Shown: in pieces, positions 1 to 5,674 of the stretch
Position numbering within the stretch: position 1 is the first letter of the stretch
Layout of the letters: each line of letters begins with the position of its first letter
Origin: Planctomycetaceae bacterium UBA969
GTDB taxonomy: Bacteria > Planctomycetota > Planctomycetia > Gemmatales > Gemmataceae
Direction of reading: 5' to 3'
Length of the DNA: 5,674 nt
Assembly (NCBI GenBank): GCA_002303765.1
Contig: DBCB01000235.1
Span: 1-5,674, forward strand
Translations under genes and position numbers: made by a program
The notes under the pieces: model-generated
The model's input: only the letters and a program-made list of their open reading frames with translations
Database searches by the model: none
What the model was told of the DNA's origin: nothing

Positions 1-715
1 GGCTATTTTTACCCTCTGCGGCTTGCACAGTACCTGTCATTTGCTTTTCTAACTTAAAATTCTCGTCTGCCTTTTTAAGCAGACCAGAAATCGAATCCAC
101 TGCCTTTGAAGGGTAACCCGCTTTAGACAAATAACCCCGGGCTAGTATTTTTGGATCTAAAGTTCCTGCCCCAGTTGCTTTGTTTTTCATGCGCATCTGA
201 TCTAGCCCATACCGTTCCGCAATGCGAGTTCCATCCGCTGGCCCAAAAACTAGCGAGCGATCATTCCCAATTGGAAAATCCATCCCTGGCGTTCGATCGA
301 TAATTTTGCCTGTTGGCGCACTATTCTCTTGTTCTCCCAACATCTTGACCAATTCTACTGCCAATACTGCTGCTAACTGATCATCACTACATTCTTTAAC
401 CAAACCATCGGTTATCATAATTTGATCAACACCTTTATGAAACACCTCGGACTGAGAAGTTCCAATCGTGTGAAACGCAGGTTTAATTCCAATAGATGGA
501 TTAGCAACGAGAAGTTTTTGACCGATTTTTCCGACTCGAATTGCAGCTTCTTTGGTTGGGCCAGCATCAGGCGCAGCATTGGGTAATCGAACAATTTTCT
601 CTGCATTCATTCCTGCATCGGAAATCATTCGGGTCGATTGCTTGGGGGTTTGTGAACAACCCAGCAAAAGAACCATCGGAATAGCCATCAAACCAAATAG
701 ATTTTTGAAAACCAT
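1..715 (-). CDS. M48-like lipoprotein with degenerate zinc site (partial, runs off the left edge)
   Basis: The frame is open from an ATG at 715 to the left edge; 238 codons are visible and the C-terminus is missing. Residues 1-20 form a lipoprotein signal: a basic start, a hydrophobic stretch and the lipobox LLLGC with Cys20, then Ser21, which would favour the outer membrane by the usual Lol rule. Residues 95-126 match the core of M48 peptidases (ITDGLVKECSDDQLAAVLA, then VELVK at 120-124), where active members have HExxH. Both zinc-binding histidines are gone and only Glu121 remains. The block around RIAERYGLDQM (164-174) followed by ARGYLSKAGY (191-201) resembles the family's third-ligand 'ExxAD..G' region and following helix, but the ligand Glu also appears to be missing. 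I infer a non-catalytic, possibly chaperone-like or scaffold envelope lipoprotein. The 715 start puts the lipobox at the usual distance; a weak GGGAAG lies 5 bases upstream. In-frame ATGs at 775 and 781 would add about 20 residues before the signal and are less likely. Confidence 0.8.
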   Translation of the reverse strand, partial: MVFKNLFGLMAIPMVLLLGCSQTPKQSTRMISDAGMNAEKIVRLPNAAPDAGPTKEAAIRVGKIGQKLLVANPSIGIKPAFHTIGTSQSEVFHKGVDQIMITDGLVKECSDDQLAAVLAVELVKMLGEQENSAPTGKIIDRTPGMDFPIGNDRSLVFGPADGTRIAERYGLDQMRMKNKATGAGTLDPKILARGYLSKAGYPSKAVDSISGLLKKADENFKLEKQMTGTVQAAEGKNS

Positions 716-802
716 TGCAACTTCCCAAGGCAAATAGATGCCCAAATTATGGGCCCAAAATCTAAAGTGGCTCATAACCATTGCAATTTAAAAAGTAAAT
801 AG
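711..802. repeat. imperfect direct repeat around the lipoprotein gene start
   Basis: ACCATTGCAA occurs at 711-720 and again at 777-786, 66 bases apart. Similarity continues for about 16 more bases with mismatches and a one-base gap, both copies ending in AAATAG (to 737 and 802). On the minus strand each copy contains TTGCAATGGTT, so both present an ATG in the same frame. The origin could be a local duplication of the translation-start region; part of the similarity may come simply from AT-richness. Confidence 0.45.
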
Positions 803-812
803 CGTCATTCAA
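785..812 (-). promoter_or_regulatory. possible sigma-70-like promoter for the M48-like lipoprotein gene
   Basis: Read on the minus strand, TTGAAT (807-812) and TAAATT (785-790) are separated by 16 bases; each matches four of six consensus positions. Transcription would start near 778, giving a leader of about 60 bases before the ATG at 715 and excluding or nearly excluding the upstream in-frame ATGs. In AT-rich DNA such pairs arise by chance, so this is only a candidate. No terminator-like hairpin followed by a T-run is visible between the reductase stop at 842 and this gene, so readthrough from the reductase gene is equally possible. Confidence 0.22.
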
Positions 813-841
813 GATCAGACAAGCCAGAAACCAAAGGCAAT

Positions 842-1834
842 TTAGGAAGGATTGATTTTAAGGTAAACTTTTCCCTCTTTGGAATCTAAAGCTGCTGCAC
901 TAAGAGCTTTTTGATAATCTGCCAAGTCAAAAATTGGACCAGCGGGGGTATCTAACACACCATCACGAATAAAACCACCCAACTTACCAAATAAACCTAG
1001 CATAGTTAAAACTCCCTGATCTTTAGCCCATTCCGAAAGCCAAAACCCCTGCACTGTCTTCTGACCTTTCATTATATCGCCTGGCTCGAACTTTAATGGT
1101 TCCCCAGACATCCGGCCATAAACCAACATCTTTCCATTTCTCGCAAGGCTTAATATCATCTGCGATCCAACCTCACCACCCACCGCATCAACAGCGTAAG
1201 AAACACCTTTCCCTTTGGTAATTTTCATTACTGATTCTTGAATGTTTCCCTGATCCAACGAAATAACTTCGTCAGCCCCAATCTTTCGAAGCATTTCAGC
1301 TTGTTGCTGCTTACGAACAATATTAATGGTGTGAAACCCAAGCTTTTTCCCCAACTTTACTATCATCTTCCCCAACGCCCCAGTTGCGGCAGATTGCAAC
1401 AACCACCCCCCTGCAGGAATTTTCAATACTTTTTGAGTCATAACGTATGCCGTAGCTGGGTTAACAAAAAAAGATGCGGCCTGCTGATCGGTAAGATACG
1501 AAGGCATGGGGACGGCTTGCCTTGCTGGAATGATGATTTTCTCTTGCCACCTCCCATCCCCCTGACCGATGACCGATACCCGTTTTCCCATAACCCGCCA
1601 AGCTAATAGCCCTTTACCAGCTTCGACAATTCCCACCCCTTCAAAACCTGGAGTTTGGGGAGGGTTGGGCTGATTACCATATTTCCCCTGAATGAACAAC
1701 AAATCTGATGGGTTCACCGGACTTAGAATCATCCTTACCAAAACCTCCCCATTACCGGGTGTTGGTTCACTTTTATTCTCAATTCCTAAAACTTGCGAAG
1801 GGTTACCGTATGAATTGCATACTAGGGCTTTCAT
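842..1834 (-). CDS. zinc-free medium-chain reductase, 2-enoyl thioester reductase / quinone oxidoreductase type
   Basis: This is a complete 330-residue protein of the medium-chain dehydrogenase/reductase superfamily, a normal length for it. The GroES-like N-terminal domain (about 1-125) has NPSDLLFIQGKYG at 41-53, equivalent to the MECR/Etr1 motif in which a Tyr (here Tyr52) is catalytic, followed by PGFEGVGIV at 62-70. The Rossmann domain carries SAATGALGKM at 148-157 for the dinucleotide, and Arg174 in NIVRKQ suggests NADPH preference. GFWLSEW at 263-269 is strongly reminiscent of the GFWLSQW segment of mitochondrial enoyl-thioester reductases. The Cys/His zinc ligands of alcohol dehydrogenases are absent. 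The likely reaction is NADPH-dependent reduction of a 2-enoyl thioester or a quinone-like enone in the cytoplasm; the substrate cannot be fixed from sequence. The ATG at 1834 is backed by GAGGA seven bases upstream (1842-1846). It is divergent from the efflux operon and co-directional with the lipoprotein gene downstream. No functional link to the efflux genes is evident. Confidence 0.9.
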   Translation of the reverse strand: MKALVCNSYGNPSQVLGIENKSEPTPGNGEVLVRMILSPVNPSDLLFIQGKYGNQPNPPQTPGFEGVGIVEAGKGLLAWRVMGKRVSVIGQGDGRWQEKIIIPARQAVPMPSYLTDQQAASFFVNPATAYVMTQKVLKIPAGGWLLQSAATGALGKMIVKLGKKLGFHTINIVRKQQQAEMLRKIGADEVISLDQGNIQESVMKITKGKGVSYAVDAVGGEVGSQMILSLARNGKMLVYGRMSGEPLKFEPGDIMKGQKTVQGFWLSEWAKDQGVLTMLGLFGKLGGFIRDGVLDTPAGPIFDLADYQKALSAAALDSKEGKVYLKINPS

Positions 1835-1881
1835 CTATCAATCCTCGAAGGTAATTCGTTTCCTATGCAACAAGTATCCTA

Positions 1882-1899
1882 GGTTTTTAATTCAAAACC
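1882..1899. repeat. short inverted repeat GGTTTT-6-AAAACC, possible operator
   Basis: GGTTTT (1882-1887) and AAAACC (1894-1899) are perfect 6-base inverted arms around TAATTC. The element lies 48 bases upstream of the reductase ATG, where a promoter or operator would be expected. It is short and AT-rich, so chance is a serious alternative; it has no T-run that would make it a terminator. Confidence 0.25.
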
Positions 1900-1936
1900 A
1901 CCAAACCTTTTGCCCATATCCTGCAATCTAACAAAT

Positions 1937-1960
1937 ATACACTCAAGCTGTACCGTGTAT
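1937..1960. repeat. short inverted repeat ATACAC-12-GTGTAT, possible operator
   Basis: ATACAC (1937-1942) and GTGTAT (1955-1960) are perfect inverted arms 12 bases apart, near the middle of the divergent region and about 70 bases before the TolC-like start. Dimeric repressors that control efflux operons often bind spaced inverted repeats, but no regulator gene is present in the window and the arms are short. Confidence 0.25.
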
Positions 1961-2027
1961 TACGCCGATATCAATTATGACGTTTGTAACTATTATTCAC
2001 GCCTGTAATTGAACTCTCCGAAAGCTT

Positions 2028-4862
2028 ATGAAAAAACTCGAGGCTTCATCATTTAGAAAAAACTTTTATACCATGCTTTTGCTTGGTGTTAGCTTTGCAA
2101 TTTTAATGCCAGGGTGTAGCAGGCGATTCTTTCGAAACAGAGCTGACAATGAAGTAAACCAAATTCTTGCAACCAAAGATAAATATCCTAATTGGAAACT
2201 TGAACAGTTTCATCTGCTTCCCGATCCAAGGGCCCGTTTCGCCTCCGCAGGTAATCAGGACAGGCCCTCAATGCCACCCGATGATCCGGCCTCTATGGCA
2301 ATGGCGCCTAATCCCCAAAAACCTGGAAAATACGGCATAGGTCACATGGAAGGTTCGGGATATATTGATTTACTTTCCCAATATGATTCTGAAAATCGTT
2401 CTGCAGTTGCAATTAAAGCACCGAAAGAAATTGACGCACCCTTTAAATTGGTCTCGTTCAAACAAGATGGCATAAATTATCTGGACAACCTTGACCCAGA
2501 CAAAGGCCCTTTTGATTCCATGGGCCTGACTTACAAGGGCGATCCTGCGGGCCGTTATGATCACCCGTTTCTTATCAAACTCGAACAATCCTGCGAACTC
2601 GGGCTGGTAAATAGCAGAGATTTTCAATTCCGAAGAGAAAATGTTTACCTAGCAGCACTTCCAGTAACTTTGCAGAGATTTGCATTTGCCGCACAGTTTT
2701 ATGCGAACGAAGTCGCAATCAGGGAGCGAGCTAATTCCGAAACCGTAGCAAACAATACCAACCGATGGAATGTTGCATCTGAAGCTGGATTCACAAAAAC
2801 ATTCTCAACAGGCGCATTGCTTTTGTTTCGATACGCTAATGCAATTGTTGTCGATATGGCTGGAAATGGTGGAACCCAAATTCGAACTCCATCGGCTTTA
2901 TCTTTAGACCTGTTTCAACCGTTGTTCCGTGGGGGTGGCAGAGCTGTTACCCTCGAACCTCTGACCTTAGCAGAACGCAATCTGCTTTATGAAATGCGCT
3001 CTTACGCACGCTTCCGCAAGGAATTTTATGCTGATATCGTTGTAGGTGGGGTTCCCATAGTATTTAGCCCCCCAGCCACGGTTGCTTCAGCCTCTAGATT
3101 TAATAGCGTATTTGGCTCGGGTATTGCAGGGGCAGGAAATGTTCAAGTTACACCTGGCGAAGGCAATGGCTATAGCTCGACATCACAAGCTTTCGCAGCC
3201 CGAAGAGATGGCTACCTACCCGCAGTATTAAAAGCCGGCTTGCTGCAAAACGAGCGCGAAAATGTCAAAGACTTGTCTACCACGCTTGACCAATACAAGG
3301 AAATGCAAGCCATTGGAGACCAATCCGAACTACAAGTATCAAGAATTCTCCAACAATTATTGACCTTTAAAACTGCAGTAATCACCAGAGAACTAACATT
3401 ACGGGATGCGCTCGACCGCTTTAAATATCAACTTGGCCTGCCTATTGATCTGCCCCTAGAACTCGACCGTGCACCACTGGAGCCCCAACTGGCTCAATTG
3501 GCCCGTTATTCAAATCTAGTCGATGAGTTTAAAAAAACACGCCAAGAATCTAGAAAACTCAATGACCCAAAAAAGGTCGATCAATTGCGTAAAGGCCTAC
3601 AAACCATTCTTAAAGAATCCGATTTCGTCAAGGGAACACAATTTAAGGAAAAACTTCCAAAAAGATGGGCTGAATGGGAAGCGATGACCAAAGAAGAACT
3701 AGCTGCAAAACTTAAAGAAATCAATATCCGCAGACTGGAACTTCAAGAGTCAAAGGCCGATTTTGAGAGAAAAGGTAAGCAACAACCCAATACCGAAAAA
3801 TTAGAACTCGGTGAAAAAGACTTCGAATTCTTCTTAGGGAGATTCGAAAGAAACCTTAGACTTTATGAACAAAAAGTTAACTGGCTGCGAAATGGTGTTG
3901 ATGATCAACTCAACCAGTTTGAAAACCTAATTGAAGACTTTCTCTTGGTTTTGGTCGAGCCAAGAAACGAAAAACTGGACAAAACCAGAAAATCTTGGCC
4001 TACTGTACCCAGAGTGTGTGTGGATGGTGTAGACTTACTTAAGACTGAAATCGATGAAGCTTTGTTTGCAGGCTGTAGACACGCTTTAACGAATAGACTG
4101 GATTTAATGAATGGGCGGGCCCAACTTATGGACTCCTGGAGACAAATTGCTGTTTCCGCTAATGCCTTGCAAGGGGTCATGAATGTAGAGTATAGTTTAT
4201 TAGGTACTTCACCTGCAAATGTTGCCCAACCTGTGAATTTTAATGCGGGTTCTCTTAGACACCGACTTATTCTCACTGGCGATTTACCTTTAGTCAGAAT
4301 TCAAGAAAGAAACGCCTACAGGGCAACCTTGATCAACTGGCAAAGACAAAGGCGCAACTTGATGGCCTTTGAAGATACTATAATTGAAGATGTTCGAAAT
4401 GAAATCCGAAGTTTGCGAGCTTTGTCTCAAACTTACGATATTCAAAAGTTGGCAGTTGAATTAGCCTATTTGATTTTGGACAATGCGCTTGAAACAACCT
4501 ATGCACCTTCCAAACCTGGCGGTGCGGGTGGGGCTCAGGGAAACAACGATAGTGCGCAAGCTGCTTTTACAGAGCAGTTGCTTGCAGCCCAAAGGTCCAA
4601 ACTAACAGCACAAAACACGCTGTTTGGAATTTGGATCGATTACCTCAGTGCACGAACTTTCCTTTACAGGGATCTTGAACTTTTACCTCTTGACCCACGC
4701 GGAGTATGGATCGATGAAATCGAAACCTGCCATTGCGACCTCCAAGCAAACAGACCTGCCGAAACAGTTACCAATCTCCGAAGCATCCCCAACAGTGCAG
4801 AGGGAACTCGGGGAGGTCCTGCAAGCTTCCTTCTCCCGCCCAGAAAAATCAGCCTCAAATAA
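2028..4862 (+). CDS. long TolC-like outer-membrane efflux lipoprotein
   Basis: A complete 944-residue protein, about twice the usual length for the outer membrane efflux (OEP/TolC) family. A basic N-terminus and hydrophobic core end in a lipobox, LMPGC with Cys30, so it is probably lipid-anchored. Residues 31-180 form an extra N-terminal region (RNRADNEVNQIL, PDPRARF, a proline-rich DRPSMPPDDPAS, then GSGYIDLL) that I associate with planctomycete members. The first OEP half spans about 190-475: helix 203-235, beta-like segment 247-300 ending SLDLFQPLFRGGG, helix 310-338, helix 408-470 ending DRFKYQLGLP. A Gly/Ser/Ala-rich insertion lies at 340-393. A highly charged, probably coiled-coil insertion lies at about 495-660. 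The second OEP half starts at LTNRLDLMNGRAQL (687-700) and runs to about 888. It would form the trimeric outer-membrane/periplasmic exit duct of a tripartite exporter and work with the adaptor encoded next. No Shine-Dalgarno sequence is seen; the ATG at 2073 (Met16) is an alternative start but would lose the basic n-region. The tail (890-944, with Cys901 and Cys903) is encoded by DNA shared with the adaptor gene. Confidence 0.9.
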   Translation: MKKLEASSFRKNFYTMLLLGVSFAILMPGCSRRFFRNRADNEVNQILATKDKYPNWKLEQFHLLPDPRARFASAGNQDRPSMPPDDPASMAMAPNPQKPGKYGIGHMEGSGYIDLLSQYDSENRSAVAIKAPKEIDAPFKLVSFKQDGINYLDNLDPDKGPFDSMGLTYKGDPAGRYDHPFLIKLEQSCELGLVNSRDFQFRRENVYLAALPVTLQRFAFAAQFYANEVAIRERANSETVANNTNRWNVASEAGFTKTFSTGALLLFRYANAIVVDMAGNGGTQIRTPSALSLDLFQPLFRGGGRAVTLEPLTLAERNLLYEMRSYARFRKEFYADIVVGGVPIVFSPPATVASASRFNSVFGSGIAGAGNVQVTPGEGNGYSSTSQAFAARRDGYLPAVLKAGLLQNERENVKDLSTTLDQYKEMQAIGDQSELQVSRILQQLLTFKTAVITRELTLRDALDRFKYQLGLPIDLPLELDRAPLEPQLAQLARYSNLVDEFKKTRQESRKLNDPKKVDQLRKGLQTILKESDFVKGTQFKEKLPKRWAEWEAMTKEELAAKLKEINIRRLELQESKADFERKGKQQPNTEKLELGEKDFEFFLGRFERNLRLYEQKVNWLRNGVDDQLNQFENLIEDFLLVLVEPRNEKLDKTRKSWPTVPRVCVDGVDLLKTEIDEALFAGCRHALTNRLDLMNGRAQLMDSWRQIAVSANALQGVMNVEYSLLGTSPANVAQPVNFNAGSLRHRLILTGDLPLVRIQERNAYRATLINWQRQRRNLMAFEDTIIEDVRNEIRSLRALSQTYDIQKLAVELAYLILDNALETTYAPSKPGGAGGAQGNNDSAQAAFTEQLLAAQRSKLTAQNTLFGIWIDYLSARTFLYRDLELLPLDPRGVWIDEIETCHCDLQANRPAETVTNLRSIPNSAEGTRGGPASFLLPPRKISLK
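4701..4704 (+). promoter_or_regulatory. ribosome binding site supporting the internal start of the adaptor gene
   Basis: GGAG at 4701-4704 lies nine bases before the ATG at 4714, inside the TolC-like coding region. It is the only ATG in the adaptor frame between the upstream stop (4603-4605) and the membrane segment. This favours an overlapping start over later non-ATG candidates such as GTG 4795. Confidence 0.5.
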
Positions 4863-5674
4863 GGATGCATCAAATAAAGATGCATCACCTGCAAAGTTCT
4901 CAATCAAAAAAATTACGTTGGCGTTTGCTATCCCCATCATCATCGTTATCGCTGGTTCAAGCCTTTATTTTTGGCCTCGTTCTAAACCCGTACGCATCGA
5001 CCTTATCACCCATGTGGTCAAACCTGAAAGACTTCAAGTAACTATCCTTGAAAGAGGTACACTAGAAGCCTTAGACAACAAAGATATTGTTTGCCAAGTT
5101 CGCTCAGGCAGCAAAGGGTCTTCGTTCTCGACCACCATTAAATGGGTTATCGATGATGGCTCTCATGTGAAATACAACGATCTTATAGTTGAACTGGACG
5201 ACTCTGGACTACAGGAACAACTCAAAAGCCAGCAAATCGCACGCGATCGGGCCCGTAATGATTTCATACAAGCCGAAGCCAACTACGACATCGTAAAAAG
5301 CCAAAATCAAAGCGACATCGCAACTGCTGAAATCGCCATCGAACTTTCCGCCCTCGATCTGGAAAAATTCCAAGAAGGCGATTACAAACAACAACTTGCA
5401 GAAGTTGAAGGTAGATTCTTTATGGCCGAATCCGACCTCTCCATGTGGAACGATCGCGATGTTTGGCTCGACCGCATGGTAAGCAAAGGATACATGACCC
5501 CCAAACAGGCCTTAGCAGATAGATTCAAATTAAAAAGCGCAGAATTCTCAGTAGAAAAAGTAAAAGAAGAATTAAGAGTACTAAAGGACTATACCAAGAA
5601 ACGCACCCTGACCGAACTCAAAAGCAAAAGGGATGAGTCCAAAAGAGCCAAAGACCGACTTACGACCCAATCTA
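4714..5674 (+). CDS. HlyD/RND-type periplasmic adaptor of an efflux system (partial, runs off the right edge)
   Basis: The frame stays open to the right edge; 320 codons are visible from the ATG at 4714. Residues 1-68 are a polar, probably cytoplasmic leader. A single membrane span lies at about 69-87 (LAFAIPIIIVIAGSSLYFW), preceded by Lys65/Lys66, as in an inner-membrane-anchored adaptor. Residues 107-119 (LQVTILERGTLEA) are the typical first strand of membrane fusion proteins. IKWVIDDGSHVKYNDLIVELDD (142-163) is the first lipoyl-like half-motif. From about 165 to the edge the protein is highly charged and helical, including KGYMTPKQA and EELRVLKDYTKKRT; this is the long coiled-coil hairpin that docks onto a TolC-like duct. 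The second lipoyl half, the beta-barrel domain and the C-terminus lie beyond the window. It would bridge an inner-membrane pump, not seen here, and the TolC-like protein encoded just upstream. The start overlaps that gene by 149 bases in another frame. The product call is strong; the exact start is less certain. Confidence 0.87.
   Translation, partial: MKSKPAIATSKQTDLPKQLPISEASPTVQRELGEVLQASFSRPEKSASNKDASNKDASPAKFSIKKITLAFAIPIIIVIAGSSLYFWPRSKPVRIDLITHVVKPERLQVTILERGTLEALDNKDIVCQVRSGSKGSSFSTTIKWVIDDGSHVKYNDLIVELDDSGLQEQLKSQQIARDRARNDFIQAEANYDIVKSQNQSDIATAEIAIELSALDLEKFQEGDYKQQLAEVEGRFFMAESDLSMWNDRDVWLDRMVSKGYMTPKQALADRFKLKSAEFSVEKVKEELRVLKDYTKKRTLTELKSKRDESKRAKDRLTTQS
4855..4887 (+). repeat. 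tandem 15-base duplication spanning the TolC-like stop codon
   Basis: Positions 4855-4869 and 4870-4884 are adjacent copies of a 15-base unit (TCAAATAAGGATGCA / TCAAATAAAGATGCA) differing at one base, followed by three bases of a third copy. The first copy contains the TAA (4860-4862) that ends the TolC-like gene. In the adaptor frame the units encode SNKDA twice in the leader before the membrane span. The period is a multiple of three, so the adaptor frame is kept. Confidence 0.85.

Larger units (their letters stand above)
1835..2027. promoter_or_regulatory. divergent intergenic region between the reductase gene and the efflux operon
   Basis: These 193 bases separate two divergent genes and must hold the reductase promoter (minus strand) and the promoter of the TolC-like gene (plus strand). 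I found no convincing -35/-10 pair on either strand. The reductase has a clear ribosome binding site (GAGGA). The TolC-like ATG at 2028 is preceded by CTCTCCGAAAGCTT with no Shine-Dalgarno match, which is not unusual in planctomycetes. Two short inverted repeats, listed separately, are the only structured elements seen. Confidence 0.6.

Noticed and set aside
415..606. Minus-strand open frame of 63 codons.
   Set aside because: It is a shifted frame inside the M48-like lipoprotein gene, whose own frame has a signal peptide and family motifs.
740..754. Hairpin GCCCA-AATTA-TGGGC between the lipoprotein and reductase genes, as a possible terminator.
   Set aside because: The stem is only five base pairs with no T-run on either side, and it lies within 65 bases upstream of the lipoprotein start, closer to a leader than to a terminator position.
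716..781. Longer lipoprotein gene start at ATG 775 or 781.
   Set aside because: It would place about 20 residues before an otherwise ideal lipoprotein signal peptide, and a candidate promoter would start transcription around 778.
1238..1606. Plus-strand open frame of 122 codons.
   Set aside because: It is antisense to the well-supported reductase gene and its translation looks compositionally random, with no recognisable motif.
3905..4276. Minus-strand open frame of 123 codons.
   Set aside because: It lies wholly inside the TolC-like gene, whose residues here match the OEP family; the antisense product shows no domain.
4603..4862. Frameshift fusing the TolC-like and adaptor genes into one polypeptide.
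   Set aside because: The TolC-like gene ends normally after its second OEP half, and the adaptor has its own ATG and ribosome binding site. No slippery sequence stood out.
4733..5041. Plus-strand open frame of 102 codons across the TolC/adaptor junction.
   Set aside because: It is a third frame over the overlap; the adaptor frame explains the same DNA with a membrane span and clear family motifs.

Overview
The window looks like chromosomal DNA of a planctomycete, most likely of the Gemmata group. That is inferred from the lineage-typical form of the efflux genes: a very long, lipoprotein-anchored TolC-like protein followed by a long coiled-coil HlyD-like adaptor, both resembling Gemmataceae proteins as I remember them. 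Base composition is moderately AT-rich by eye, which is low for that group, so the assignment stops at phylum or order level. I see no rRNA, tRNA, CRISPR array, insertion sequence or phage gene.

Left part, minus strand (1-1834): two genes read leftward. The upstream one (1834-842) encodes a zinc-free medium-chain reductase of the 2-enoyl thioester reductase (MECR/Etr1) or quinone oxidoreductase type. After a 126-base gap comes a lipoprotein gene (715 to beyond the left edge). It has the layout of an M48-type metallopeptidase, but its HExxH motif has become VELVK, so it is probably a pseudo-enzyme.

Middle (1835-2027): a 193-base divergent intergenic region that must hold promoters for both directions. 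It contains two short inverted repeats but no convincing -35/-10 pair.

Right part, plus strand (2028-5674): an efflux operon. A 944-residue TolC-like outer-membrane lipoprotein is followed by a HlyD/RND-type periplasmic adaptor that runs off the right edge. The adaptor's best start lies inside the TolC-like gene, giving a 149-base out-of-frame overlap. A tandem 15-base duplication covers the TolC-like stop codon. Together the two proteins would form the outer-membrane duct and the periplasmic bridge of a tripartite exporter. The inner-membrane pump (ABC/MacB-like or RND) is not in the window and would be expected to the right.

Nothing here amounts to a wholly new system. The best leads are the zinc-ligand-less M48-like lipoprotein, the long TolC/adaptor gene overlap, and the two large insertions in the TolC-like protein.
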